Assembly (NCBI RefSeq): GCF_047663525.1
Contig: NC_092616.1
Location: 6,012,501-6,076,500, forward strand
Origin: Anas platyrhynchos
Lineage: Eukaryota > Chordata > Aves > Anseriformes > Anatidae
Reading direction: 5' to 3'
Length of the DNA: 64,000 nucleotides
The notes beneath the pieces are model-generated. The model made no database searches. It was not told the origin of the DNA and was given only the letters and a program-made list of their open reading frames with translations. A program made the translations under genes and the position numbers. Below are positions 21,850 through 33,899 of this stretch, piece after piece; within the stretch, counting starts at the first letter, position 1; every line of letters starts with the position of its first letter.

Positions 21850-23520
21850 ATATATTTTTTTTCCCAAATCGGTAAGTTTTTCGCCCAAATTTCCCTTCAT
21901 CTGGGGCGCGTTACGGGCGCCAAAGCTCCTGCTTTTGACCCCAAAATGCCCTTTTTTTTTATTTTTATTTTTTGACTTTTTCACCCCAAAATGTAACCCC
22001 ACAAATTAGTTAAATTTGTACACCTTTACCTGAGAGCGATTGTCCCATTTTCCCACTTTTTCACCCCAAAATGTAATCCCCAAAATTAATTTTGCACCCC
22101 TATTCCTGAGAGCCATCACCCCATTTTCACCCTTTTTTACCCCAAAAGACAATTTCCAAAATTAATTAATTTTGTACCTCTACACCTGAGAGCAATTGGC
22201 CCAAATTCTTCCTTTTTCAACCTAAAATATAATTCCCAGAATTAATTAATTTCACACCCCCATTCTTGAGAGACATCACCCCATTTTCCCCCTTTTTCAC
22301 CCCAAAACACAATCACCAAAATTAATTAATTTTGCACCCCCACGCTTAGGAGCAATTGACCCGTTTTCACCCTGTTTCTCCCCAAAACCTAATCCTCCAG
22401 ATTTGTTAATTTTGCACACACACCCCCCAAAACCAATTATCCCAATTCTTGCATTTTTCACCCCAAAACACAACCCTCACAATTAATTAATTTTGCCCCC
22501 CCGACACCCACAATAAATTACCCCATTTCCCTCGTTTTTTACCCCAAAAATAGACCCCTCTTATTTTTAAACCCTAAACCCAAACTCCCTGAAGCAATCA
22601 GCCCATTTTCCCCCTTTTTCACCCCAAAATGCAACCCACACAATGAACCAATCCTGCACCTTAATTCCTGACAGCAATCGGCCCGAATTCCCCTCTTTTC
22701 ACCCCAAAATTCGAGCCCCCCAACCACTTAATTTTGCACCCCCACCCCATGCAGCAATGACCCCAATTTCCCCTTTTTTCACCCCAAAACAGAATCCCGA
22801 CAATGAGTTAATTTCTGTCCCCCCCTACCCTGCAGCGATCGGCCCAATTTCCTCCTTTTTCAACCCAAAAGCCCCTCCCACCAGCTGTTAACCCCTCTCC
22901 TGCCGGCCCAGCAGCAATCGACCCATTTTCCCCTTTTTTCACCCCAAAACACAATCCCCCCAATCAGTTAATTTTCCACCCCCCCCACCCCATAACGATG
23001 TTGCCCAAATTCCTCCTTTTTCACCCCAAAAAGCGATCCGCTGAGCTAATTAACCCCCATGCCGCACGCCCGGCAGATTTTTTTTCCCGTTTTCCCCTTT
23101 TTTCACACAAAAACACAATCCCCCAAACTAGTTAATTTTGCACCACCCCGTTGCAGCAATCGCCCCGATTTCTCCTCTTTTCACCCCAAAACACAATCCT
23201 GAAAATTAGCAAATTTTGCCCCTCCTCTACCTGAGGGCGATCGGCCCAATTTCCTCCTTTTTCACCCCAAAACGCCTTCCCACAAATAGTTAATCCCGCT
23301 CCCTGCCTGCCCAGCGGCAATCAGCCCCATTTTCCTCCTTTTTCACCCCAAAAACCGCAATCCCCACAATGAGGTCATTCCGCACCTCCCCCCCTAAAAA
23401 CAACCAGCCCAAATTCCCCTTTTTTCACCCCAAAACACCCTCCCAGAAGCATTCAACCCCCCTCCCCCCCCTCCCCGCAGCCATGGGCCCATTTTCCCCG
23501 TTTCTTACCCCAAAATTCAC
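21850..23520. repeat. Roughly 90-120-base minisatellite upstream of the 9-finger gene
   Basis: Units combine TTTTTCACCCCAAAACACAA, AATTAATTAATTTTGCACCC and a variable GCAATCGGCCC. Probably the first (5' UTR) intron of the gene. A CpG-bearing unique patch near 23600-23740 may hold its promoter and untranslated exon, but no donor is convincing. Confidence 0.8.
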
Positions 23521-23744
23521 TCCTCGCTCCGCTTAACACCCCAGGCCGCTCCCCGCCAGCGATTGACCCGTTTTTGCCCTTTTTCACCCCAAAACCAACG
23601 GGGACGGATCCACGAGAGCCCCAGCAGCTCCCTGGCACCCGCAGGCCCCAATCCGGGCGTTTTTTCACCCAAAATGGGGCCGTTTTTTGGGCGGCCCTGA
23701 CAATGGTGGCGGCGAGCGGCGCTTCCTGCCGCAAAGGCTCCCGG

Positions 23745-24725
23745 TGCTCCCAGTGCCTCCCAGTGCTCCCAGTAACACCCAGTATCCCCCCAAACCCCCC
23801 TCCCAGTGCTCCCAGTATCCCTCCAATCCCTCCCAGTACCCCCCGATACCTCCCAGTACCCCCCAGTGTTCCCTCCAAAACTCCCTCCCAGTGCCTCCCA
23901 GTGCCTCCCAGTAACACCCAGTGACCCCCCAACCCCCCCTCCCAGTGCTCCCAGTATCCCTCCAATCCCTCCCAGTACCCCCCAATACCTCCCAGTACCC
24001 CCCAGTGTTCCCCCCAAAACTCCCTCCCAGTCCTTCCCAGTGCCTCCCAGTGCTCCCAGTAACACCCAGTGACCCCCCAACCCCCCCTCCCAGTGCTCCC
24101 AGTATCCCTCCAATCCCTCCCAGTACCCCCCGATACCTCCCAGTACCCCCCAGTGTTCCCTCCAAAACTCCCTCCCAGTGCCTCCCAGTGCCTCCCAGTA
24201 ACACCCAGTGACCCCCCAAACCCCTTCCCAGTGCCCCCAGCACCCTCGAAATCCCTCCCAGTGCTCCCAGTAACTCCCCCAAGCCACTCCCAGTGCCCCT
24301 CCAACACCTCCCAGTGCTCCCAGTACCCCCAGAAATCCCTCCCAGTGCTCCCAGTAGCCCCAGTGGCCCTCCCAAACCTCCTCCCAGTGCTCCCAGTACC
24401 CCTGAACCTCCCCCCCAGTGCTCCCAGTGCCCCTCCAAGGCCTCCCAGTACCCCCCAAAATCCCTCCCAGTACCCCCAGTACTCCCCAACCCCCCTTCCC
24501 AGTGCTCCCAGTAGCCCCCAAAATCCCTCCCAGTGCTCCCAGCACCCCCCAAAATCCCTCCCAGTGCGCCCAGTACCCCCCCCAGTGCCCTTCCAACACC
24601 TCCCAGTGCTCCCAGCACCCCCAAAATGCCTCCCAGTGCTCCCAGTAACCCCCCCAGTGCCCTTCCAACACCTCCCAGTGCTCCCAGCACCCCCCAAAAT
24701 CCCTCCCAGTTCTCCCAGTATGGCC
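23745..24725. repeat. CCCAGTGCTCCCAGTA minisatellite between the two zinc-finger genes
   Basis: An array of CCTCCCAGTGCTCCCAGTA units with longer spacers (ACCCCCCAAAATCCCT). The same CCCAGT vocabulary returns in and around KAT8. Confidence 0.9.
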
Positions 24726-24748
24726 CAGAGCAGCAGCGTTCACCAGGA

Positions 24749-24754
24749 TTTATT
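24749..24754 (-). terminator. Polyadenylation signal AATAAA, larger zinc-finger gene
   Basis: The minus strand reads CCACCCCAATAAATCCTGG. It is the first canonical hexamer beyond the repeat-filled 3' UTR that follows the stop codon at 26686. Confidence 0.7.
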
Positions 24755-24859
24755 GGGGTGGTGGGGACAGGAGGACGTGGGGACACGGGGACACTGGGAC
24801 ACGGGGACACTGGGATACTGGGACGGGACTGGGACGGGGTTCTCCAGGGGGAAACCACG

Positions 24860-26625
24860 GCTTTGGGTCAACTTGATGGACCTGAAACTTCTCGAGATGA
24901 TTTTTTAAGACAAAAACCAGGATTTTGGGTCACCTTGATGGACCTGGAACTTCTTGAGATGATTTTTCAGACAAAAAAACATGATTTTGGGTCACCTTGA
25001 TGAACCTGGAACTTCTTGAGATGATTTTTCAAGACAAAAACCAGGATTTTAGGCCACCTTGATGGAACTCGAAGTTCTTGAGATGGTTCTTGAAGCCAAA
25101 ACCACGGATTTAGGCCAACTTGATGGACCTAGAACTTCTTGAGATGGTTCTCCAAGACGAAACCATGACTTTGGGCCACCTCAAAGGTCTTGAGATGGTT
25201 CTCCAAGACATAACCATGGATTTGGGCCAACTTGATGGACCTGGAACTTCTTGAGATGATATTTCAAGACAAAAACCATGACTTTGGGTCACCTTGATGG
25301 ACCTGGAACTTCTTGAGATGATTTTTCAAGACAAAAAACAGGATTTTAGGCCAACTTGATGGACCTAGAACTTCTCGAGATGGTTCTCCAAGACAAAAAC
25401 CATGACTTTGGGCCACCATGATGGAACTCAAAGTTCTTGAGATGGTTCTTGAAGCCAAAACCATGGATTTAGGCCAACTTGATGGACCTAGAACTTCTCG
25501 AGATGGTTCTCCAAGACAAAAACCATGACTTTGGGTCACCTTGATGGACCTGGAACTTCTTGAGATGATTTTTCAAGACAAAAACCAGGATTTTAGGACA
25601 CCTTGATGGACCTGGAAGGTCTTGAGATGATTTTTCAAGACAAAAAACAGGATTTTAGGACACCTTGATGGACCTGGAAGGTCTTGAGATGATTTTTCAA
25701 GACAAAAACCAGGATTTTAGGACACCTTGATGGACCTGGAAGGTCTTGAGATGATTTTTCAAGACAAAAACCAGGATTTTAGGACACCTTGATGGACCTG
25801 GAACTTCTTGAGATGGTTCTCCAAGACAAAACTCATGACTTTGGGCCACCATAATGGAACTCAAAGTTCTTGAGATGCTTCTCCAAGACGAAACCATGGA
25901 TTTGGGCCACCTCGAAGATCTTGAGATAATTTTTCAAGACAAAAGCCATGATTTTAGGACACCTTGATGGACCTGGAACTTCTCGAGATGGTTCTCCAAC
26001 CCAAAACCATGGATTTAGGCCAATTTGATGGACCTGGAAGGTCTTGAGATGGTTCTCCAAGACAATAACCATGACTTTGGGCCACCATAATGGAACTCAA
26101 AGTTCTTGAGATGCTTCTCCAAGACGAAACCATGGATTTGGGCCACCTGGAAGATCTTGAGATAATTTTTCAAGACAAAAACCATGATTTTAGGACACCT
26201 TGATGGACCTAGAACTTCTCGAGATGGTTCTCCAACCCAAAACCATGGATTTAGGCCAATTTGATGGACCTGGAAGGTCTTGAGATGGTTCTCCAAGACA
26301 ATAACCATGACTTTGGGCCACCATAATGGAACTCAAAGTTCTTGAGATGCTTCTCCAACCCCAAACCATGGATTTAGGCCAACTTGATGGACCTAGAACT
26401 TCTCGAGATGGTTCTCCAAGACGAAATGATGACTTTGGGTCACCATAACGTAGACGAAACCATGACTTTGGGCCACCTTGATGGAACTCAAAGTTCTTGA
26501 GATGGTTCTTGAGGCCAAAACCACGGATTTAGGCCAACTTGATGGACCTAGAACTTCTTGAGATGATTTTTCAAGACAAAACCCAGGATTTTAGGCCACT
26601 TTGATGGACCTAGAACTTCTCGAGA
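24860..26625 (-). repeat. Minisatellite forming the 3' UTR of the larger zinc-finger gene
   Basis: Units of about 60-65 bases contain TTGATGGACCTGGAACTTCT, TGAGATGATTTTTCAAGAC and CCAGGATTTTAGG, some arranged as higher-order pairs. No coding potential is evident. Confidence 0.88.
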
Positions 26626-26685
26626 CGTTCCCCCACGCCCAAACCAGGAACTCAACCACCCCGCCGGCCCCGTCCCGCGCCGCCC

Positions 26686-29600
26686 TCACGCCAGGTGGGT
26701 GCGCTGGTGCTTGCTGAAGGCCGAGCTCCACCCGAAGGTCTTCCCGCACTGGCCGCAGCGGTAGGGCCGCTCGCCGGTGTGGGTGTGCCGGTGCTCCAGG
26801 AGGTTGGCGCTTTGCCGAAAACTCTTGCCGCAGTCGCCGCAGCGGTAGGGCCGCTCGCCGGTGTGGGTGCGCCGGTGCTTGGCCAGGTGGGAATTTTGGC
26901 AGAAGCTCTTGCCGCAGAGCCCGCAGGTGTAGGGCCGCTCGCCGGTGTGGGTGCGTTGGTGCTGGATGAGGTTGGAGCTCTGCCGGAAGCTCTTGCCGCA
27001 CTCGGTGCAGCGGTAGGGCCGCTCGCCGGTGTGGGTCAAGCGGTGTTTGGCCAAGTAGGACCCCAAAGCGAAGCCCTTGCCGCAGAGGGGGCAGAAGTGA
27101 CGCCGGGCGGCGCCGTGGGTGCGCCGGTGCTCGGCCAGGTTGGAGCTTTGGCTGAAGATCTTGCCGCACTCGGGGCACTTGTAGGGCTTCTCGCCGGTGT
27201 GGGTCACCTGGTGCCGGAGGAGTTTGGAGCTTTGCCCGAAGGCTTTGCCGCACTCGGGGCACTTGTAGGGTTTGGAGGGTGGGCGGCAAGCCCGGAGGTG
27301 CCGGGCCAGCCGGCAACTCCAAAAAAAAGCGGAGCCGCACTGGGGGCAAGCCAAGGGTTGCTCGGGTTGGTGGTGCCGTAAAGCGGCCGCTTGGGCATAG
27401 GTTTTGCCGCAGGCCTCGCAGCGGTAGGGTTTGGCGGCCGCCCCGTGGCGCCGGCGCCGGTGCCGGGCCAGTTGGGCGCTGCCTTCGAAGCGTTCGGGGC
27501 AATGGGGGCAAGGGAAGGAGCCGGAGTGGGTTTGCCGGTGGAGGAGGAGGGTGGCGGCGTGGCGGAAGGCTTGGCCGCACTCCTCGCAGCGGTGAGGCCG
27601 CTCGGGGTCGGCGTCGCCTTGAATTTTGGGGTCGCCTCCAGTTTTGGGGTCACCACGGGGTTTGGGGTCACCACGGGGTTTGGTGTCACCACAGGGTTTG
27701 GCGTCGCCTTGAATTTTGGCATCACCTTGAATTTTGGGGTCACCACAGGGTTTGGTGTCACCTCGAATTTTGGTGTCACCTCCAATTTTGGTGTTGCCGT
27801 GAGTTTGAGCGTTGCCAGGAGGCCGGGTGCCACCACGAAGGGCGGCGTCACCGTGACGTCCACCATGGCGTCCAACGTCGCCATCACCAAGAGGTTCACC
27901 ATGAGGTTCACCATGACCATGAGGTTCTCCATTACCATGAGGTTCACCATGAGGTTCCCCATGACCATGAGGTTCACCACGAGGTCCACCACTGCCATGA
28001 GGTTCTCCATCACCATGAGGTCCACCATGAGGTCCACCATGACCATGACCATGACATTCACCATCACCATGAGGTTCACCACAAGGTTCACCATGACCAT
28101 GAGGTTCACCATGAGCTTCCCCATGAGCATGAGTTTCACCATGACCATGACCATGAGGTTCCCCATGACCATGAGGTTCCCCATGACCATGAGGTCCACC
28201 ATGAGGTTCCCCATCACCATGACCATGAGGTTCACCATGAGGTCCACCATGACCATGACGTTCACCATGACCACGATGTTCACCATCACCGTGAGGTTCA
28301 CCATGAGGTTCACCATGACCATGAGGTCCACCATGACCATGACCATGACGTTCACCACCACCATGATGTTCACCATGACCATGACCATGACATTCACCAT
28401 GAGGTTCCCCATGACCATGAGGTTCACCATGAGGTTCACCATGACCACGAGGTCCACCATGACCATGACCATGACGTTCACCATGACCATCACCATGAGG
28501 TTCACCACAAGGTTCACCATGACCATGAGGTTCCCCATGACCATGAGGTCCACCATGACGTTCACCATCACCATGAGGTTCATCATGACCATGACCATGA
28601 CGTTCACCATCACCACAAGGTTCACCATGCCCATGCCGTTGACCACCACCACCACGTTCCCCACCACCACGAGGCCCCCCACCAGGTTCCCCCCCACCCC
28701 ACCCCTCCCCACCCCCCACACCCCCACCGCCCACCCCGTTCTCCCCCTCCCGCTGCGCCGCCACCCCCCTCCCGCCCTCCCGACACCCCCCGCGCGCCCG
28801 CCGGTGCTTGGCCAAATCGGAGCTGACGGCGAAACGCCGCCCGCACCCTCCGCACCCGTAGGGCCTCTCGCCGGTGTGGGTCCGCCGGTGGGTGGCCAGG
28901 GTGGACTTGCGCCCGAAAGCCCTCCCGCACTCGCCGCAGCCGTAGGGCCGCTCGCCGGTGTGGGTGCGCCGGTGGTGGACCAAGGTGGAATTTTGGCTAA
29001 AGCGGGCGCCGCACTGGGAGCACCCGTAGGGTTTCTCGCCGGTGTGGACGCGTTGGTGCTCCAGGAGGGTGGAGGCGCGGCCGAAGGCTTTGCCGCACTC
29101 GCCGCAGCGGTGGGGCCGGGCGCCGGCGTGGCCCTTGAGGTGCTCCAAGAGCGAGGAGCTCCACGCGAAGGATTTGGGGCACTGGGCGCAGCGGTGGGGG
29201 CGCTCGGCCCCGCGCGCCCGGCGGCGTTTTAGGAGGGGGTCGGGGCGGGAGGGGGAGCCTTCGGCCTCGCCTTCGGCCTCTTCGTCATCATCATCATCAT
29301 CATCGTCATCGTCATCATCATCGGCTTGGGGGGTGAGTGGTGGTGGTGGTGGTGGTGGTTGGGGGGAGCTGGGGGGGGTGGAGAAGGGTTGGGTGCGGGG
29401 ACGCCCGTTTTGGGGGGGTGAGGGGTTTTTGGGGGGGGTGAGGGTTTTTTTGGGGGGAGGAGGGGTTTTTTGGGGGGGTGAGGGGGTTTTTTTTGGGGTG
29501 GGGGGACGCCCGTTGGGGGGGAGGGGTTTTTTTGGGGGGGTGGAGGAGGAGGGGTTGGGTGGGGGGACGCCCGTTTTGGGGGGGTGAGGGTTTTTTTTTG

Positions 29601-32600
29601 GGGGGGAGGGGTTTTTGGGGGGGGTGAGGGGTTTTTTTTTGGGGTGGGGGAGGTGGGGTTGGGTGGGGGGACGCCCGTTTTGGGGGGGTGAGGGGTTTTT
29701 TTGGGGGGGTGAGGGTTTTTGGGGGGGTGAGGGGTTTTTGGGGGGGGTGAGGGGTTTTTTGGGGGGGGTGAGGGTTTTTTTGGGAGGGGTGGAGAAGGAG
29801 GGGTTGGGTGGGGGGACGCCCGTTTTGGGGGGGTGAGGGTTTTTGGGGGGGGGTGAGGGTTTTTTTTTGGGGGGGTGAGGGGTTTTTTGGGGGGGGTGAG
29901 GGGTTTTTTTGGGGGGTGAGGGTTTTTTTGGGGGGAGGAGGGGTTTTTTGGGGGGGTGAGGGGGTTTTTTTTGGGGTGGGGGGACGCCCGTTGGGGGGGA
30001 GGGGTTTTTTTGGGGGGGTGGAGGAGGAGGGGTTGGGTGGGGGGACGCCCGTTTTGGGGGGGTGAGGGTTTTTTTTGGGGGGGGAGGGGTTTTTGGGGGG
30101 GTGAGGGGTTTTTTTTTGGGGTGGGGGAGGTGGGGTTGGGTGGGGGGACGCCCGTTTTGGGGGGGTGAGGGGTTTTTTTGGGGGGGTGAGGGTTTTTGGG
30201 GGGGTGAGGGGTTTTTGGGGGGGGTGAGGGGTTTTTTGGGGGGGGTGAGGGTTTTTTTGGGAGGGGTGGAGAAGGAGGGGTTGGGTGGGGGGACGCCCGT
30301 TTTGGGGGGGTGAGGGTTTTTGGGGGGGGTGAGGGTTTTTTTGGGGGGGGAGGGGTTTTTGGGGGGGGGAGGGTTTTTTTTTTGGGGGTGGAGGAGGAGG
30401 GGTTGGGTGGGGGGACGCCCGTTTTGGGGGGGTGAGGGGTTTTTGGGGGGGGGGGAGGGTTTTTTTTTTTGGGGTGGGGGAGGAGGGGTTGGGTGGGGGG
30501 ACGCCCGTTTTGGGGGGGGGAGGGGTTTTTTTGGGGGGGTGAGGGTTTTTTTTTGGGGGGGTGAGGGTTTTTTTGGGGGGGGAGGGGTTTTTGGGGGGGG
30601 TGAGGGGTTTTTTTTTGGGGTGGAGGAGGTGGGGTTGGGTGGGGGGACGCCCGTTTTGGGGGGGTGAGGGGTTTTTGGGGGGGGTGAGGGGTTTTTTGGG
30701 GGGGGGGTGAGGGTTTTTTTTTTTGGGGTGGGGGAGGAGGGGTTGGGTGGGGGGACGCCCGTTTTGGGGGGGTGGAGGGGTTTTTTGGGGGGGTGAGGGG
30801 TTTTTTTTTGGGGTGGGGGGACGCCTGTTTTGGGGGGGGGGAGGGGTTTTTTGGGGGGGGTGAGGGGTTTTTTTTTGGGGGGGTGAGGGTTTTTTTTTGG
30901 GGGGGAGGGGTTTTTTGGGGGGTGAGGGGTTTTTGGGGGGGTGAGGGTTTTTTTTTTGGGGTAGAGTAGGAGGGGTTGGGTGGGGGGATGCCCGTTTTGG
31001 GGGGGGGGAGGGGTTTTTTGGGGGGAGGGATTTTGGGGGATGTCAAAATGGGGAGGCGTCAAGGGGGCGTTGGTTTTGGGGACATCGTTTTTGGGGTAAG
31101 AGAGGTCAAGGGTCACAGGGACATCGTTTTGGGGACATTTTGGGGACATCGGTCTTGGGGACATCGTTTTTGGGGTAAGGGACATTTTGGGGTGGGGGGC
31201 GGCCAATTTGGGGCCATCATTTTGGGGACATCATTTTGGGGACATCGGTCTTGGGGTCATCGTTTTTGGGCTAAGAGAGGTCAAGGGTCACGGGGACATC
31301 GTTTTGGGGACATTTTGGGGAAATCGGTCTTGGGGACATCGTTTTTGGGGTAAGGGACATTTTGGGGTGGGGGGAGGCCAATTTGGGGCCATCATTTTGG
31401 GGCCATCATTTTGGGGCCATCGGCCTTGGGGTCATCGTTTTTGGGATAAGAGAGGTCAAGGGTCACGGGGACATCGTTTTGGGGACATTTTGGGGACATC
31501 GGTCTTGGGGACATCGTTTTTGGGGTAAGGGACATTTTGGGGTGGGGGGCGGCCAATTTGGGGCCATCATTTTGGGGACATCGCCAAGGGGCCGTTGGCC
31601 TTGGGGTCATCGTTTTTGGGCTAAGAGAGGTCAAGGGTCACGGGGACATCGTTTTGGGGACATTTTGGGGACGTCGGTCTTGGGGTCATCCTTTTTGGGG
31701 TGGGGGAGGTTTTGGGGTGGGGGGAGGCCAATTTGGGGACCTCTTTTTGGGGCCCTCATCTTGGGGACGTTGGCCTTGGGGTCATCGTTTTTGGGGTAAG
31801 AGAGGTCAAGGGTCACGGGGACATCGTTTTGGGGACATTTTGGGGACATTGGTGTTGGGGTCATCATTTTTGGGGCGGGGGAGGTTTTGGGGTGGGGGGC
31901 GGCCAATTTGGGGACATCATTTTGGGGACCTCATTTTGGGGCCGTTGGCTTTGGGGTCATCGTTTTTGGGGTAAGAGAGGTCATGGGTCACGGGGACATC
32001 GTTTTGGGGACATTTTGGGGACATTGGACTTGGGGACATCATTTTTGGGGCGGGGGAGGTTTTGGGGTGGGGGGCGGCCAATTTGGGGCCATCATTTTGG
32101 GGACAACGTCAAGGGGCCGTTGGCCTTGGGGTCATCGTTTTTGGGCTAAGAGAGGTCAAGGGTCACGGGGACATCGTTTTGGGGACATTTTGGGGACGTC
32201 GGTCTTGGGGTCATCCTTTTTGGGGTGGGGGAGGTTTTGGGGTGGGGGGAGGCCAATTTGGGGACCTCATTTTGGGGCCCTCATCTTGGGGACGTTGGCC
32301 TTGGGGTCATCGTTTTTGGGGTAAGAGAGGTCAAGGGTCACGGGGACATCGTTTTGGGGACATTTTGGGGACATTGGTGTTGGGGTCATCATTTTTGGGG
32401 CGGGGGAGGTTTTGGGGTGGGGGGCGGCCAATTTGGGGCCATCATTTTGGGGCCATCATTTTGGGGACATCGGTCTTGGGGTCATCGTTTTTGGGGCTAA
32501 GAGAGGTCAAGGGTCATGGGGACATCAATTTGGGGACATTATTTTGGGGATCTCATCTTGGGGACATCGTTTTTGGGGTGGGGGAGGTTTTGGGGTGGGG

Positions 32601-33520
32601 GGAGGCCAATTTGGGGCCATCATTTTGGGGACCTCATCTTGGGGCCATCGGTCTTGGGGTCATCGTTTTTGGGATAAGAGAGGTCAAGGGTCACGGGGAC
32701 ATCAATTTGGGGACATTATTTTGGGGATCTCATCTTGGGGACATCGTTTTTGGGGTAAGGGACATTTTGGGGTGGGGGGAGGCCAATTTGGGGCCATCAT
32801 TTTGGGGACATCGCCAAGGGGCCGTTGGCCTTGGGGTCATCGGTTTTGGGGTAAGAGAGGTCATGGGTCACAGGGACCTCAATTTGGGGACATTTTGGGG
32901 ACATCGGTCTTGGGGACATCGTTTTTGGGGTAAGGGACATTTTGGGGTGGGGGGAGGCCAATTTGGGGACATCATTTTGGGGACATCGCCAAGGGGCCAT
33001 TGGCCTTGGGGTCATCGTTTTTGGGGTAAGGGAGGTCAAGGGTCACGGGGATCTCAATTTGGGGACATTTTGGGGACATTGGACTTGGGGACATCGTTTT
33101 TTGGGGGGGGAGGTTTTGGGGTGGGGGGCGGCCAATTTGGGGCCATCATTTTGGGGACCTCATTTTGGGGACATCGGCCTTGGGGTCATCGTTTTTGGGC
33201 TAAAAGGGGTCAAGGGTCACGGGGACCTCAATTTGGGGACATTTTGGGGACGTCGATTTTGGGCCCCCCCCCCCCCACCCCCCCCTCGTGCCCCCCTTCC
33301 CCCCCCCCCCCAAAAAATGTCCCCGTCCCCTCCCCCACCTTTTGGCTTCGCCGTCATCGCCGCCGTCCTCGGGGACTGGGGGGGTCCCAACCTGGGGGGG
33401 GGGGGGTGACATGACGTCATGAGGGGGGGGTGATGACGTCATGGGGGGGTGATGACGTCACCGTTACCCCCCCCCAGCTCCCCTCCCTCCCCCCCCCCCC
33501 CCCGTGCTCACCTCCTCCAT
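26686..33520 (-). CDS. C2H2 zinc-finger protein, 16 fingers with a His/Gly-rich linker, about 914 aa (complete)
   Basis: Three coding exons: 33520-33512 (M-E-E, donor GTGAGC), 33391-33339 ([17 protein letters not shown], donor GTGGGG, phase 2) and 29368-26686 (acceptor CCCCAG). The last exon begins S-S-P-Q, Pro-rich, then a run of Asp/Glu, a basic patch and the first finger block of five. A linker of about 300 residues follows, rich in H-G-H-G-E-P-H-G and then G-D-P-K repeats. A second block of eleven fingers ends [17 protein letters not shown] and TGA. Phases of all junctions agree. Finger 5 has Arg for its last His, finger 8 lacks its last His, and finger 9 ends in Cys, so these may not bind zinc normally. 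Presumably a nuclear DNA-binding factor; no KRAB or SCAN. The linker might instead hide an intron, but no convincing splice pair was found. Confidence 0.87.
27880..28690 (-). repeat. In-frame minisatellite encoding the His/Gly/Glu/Pro linker
   Basis: On the plus strand the unit is CCATGACCATGAGGTTCA with 6- and 9-base variants, all multiples of three, so the zinc-finger frame stays open through about 270 residues of H-G-H-G-E-P-H-G type. A shorter related G-D-x-K repeat lies at 27610-27800. Such arrays usually vary in length between individuals. Confidence 0.85.
29390..31045. repeat. G/T-rich minisatellite in intron 2 of the larger zinc-finger gene
   Basis: Units of about 12-20 bases (GGGGGGTGAGGGTTTTT) are grouped into higher-order blocks marked by GGGGACGCCCGTTTTGGGG. 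The Pro/Lys-rich open frame that continues the zinc-finger frame upstream is intronic, because a phase-matched acceptor lies at 29369-29371. Confidence 0.9.
31050..33250. repeat. About 175-base tandem array carrying DR1 nuclear-receptor motifs
   Basis: About thirteen units contain TGGGGTCATCGTTTTTGGGG, AGGTCAAGGGTCA (or close variants) and GGGGACATTTTGGGGACATC. The array occupies the rest of intron 2 of the larger zinc-finger gene, ending about 90 bases from exon 2. Confidence 0.93.
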
Positions 33521-33845
33521 TGTCTCCTGGCTCCGCCGCCCCTCCCCCACCACCCCCGATTTTTTTTTGTTTTTTTTTGGGGGGGGGGGTCAAAGGTCAC
33601 GGGGGGGGGGTCGGGGGGGGTCACCCCGCCGCGTGACGTCACCGCCCGGCGCCTTTTTTGGGGCTTTTTCCCCCTTTTTTTTCCCCTCCCCCCCCCTTCC
33701 CTTTTTCCCCTCCCCCCCCCCTTTTTCCCCTCCCCCTGCCCCTCCCCCCCCTCGAGCCCCTCCCCCCGCCCCCCCCCTTCCGCTTCCTGGCCCCTCCCCC
33801 CCCCCCCGCCCTTCCTCTTCCTCCTCTTCCTCTTCCCGCCGCCGG
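33400..33845. promoter_or_regulatory. Bidirectional CpG-rich promoter region with four TGACGTCA sites
   Basis: Between the start of the minus-strand zinc-finger gene (ATG 33520) and the presumed first exon of the plus-strand TBRG1-like gene (donor after 33845) lies GC-rich sequence. Perfect CRE/ATF palindromes TGACGTCA occur at 33412-33419, 33434-33441, 33453-33460 (in the zinc-finger first intron) and 33634-33641. A DR1 element GGGTCAAAGGTCA is at 33587-33599. Only about 325 bases separate the zinc-finger ATG from the donor of the opposite gene, so a shared head-to-head promoter is likely. Confidence 0.65.
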
Positions 33846-33899
33846 GTGAGTGGGGGGCAAAAAAGGGGGGGGGGGAGGGGGGTTTAAGGGGGGGGGCGC

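Noticed and set aside
27279-29232. Plus-strand frames rich in His/Val or Met/Thr opposite the zinc-finger exon
   Set aside because: They are reverse-strand reflections of the in-frame coding repeat and have no domain of their own.
29390-31206. Pro/Lys-rich extension of the larger zinc-finger frame upstream of 29368
   Set aside because: A phase-matched acceptor joins exon 2 at 33339 to 29368, so the Pro/Lys part is intronic minisatellite.
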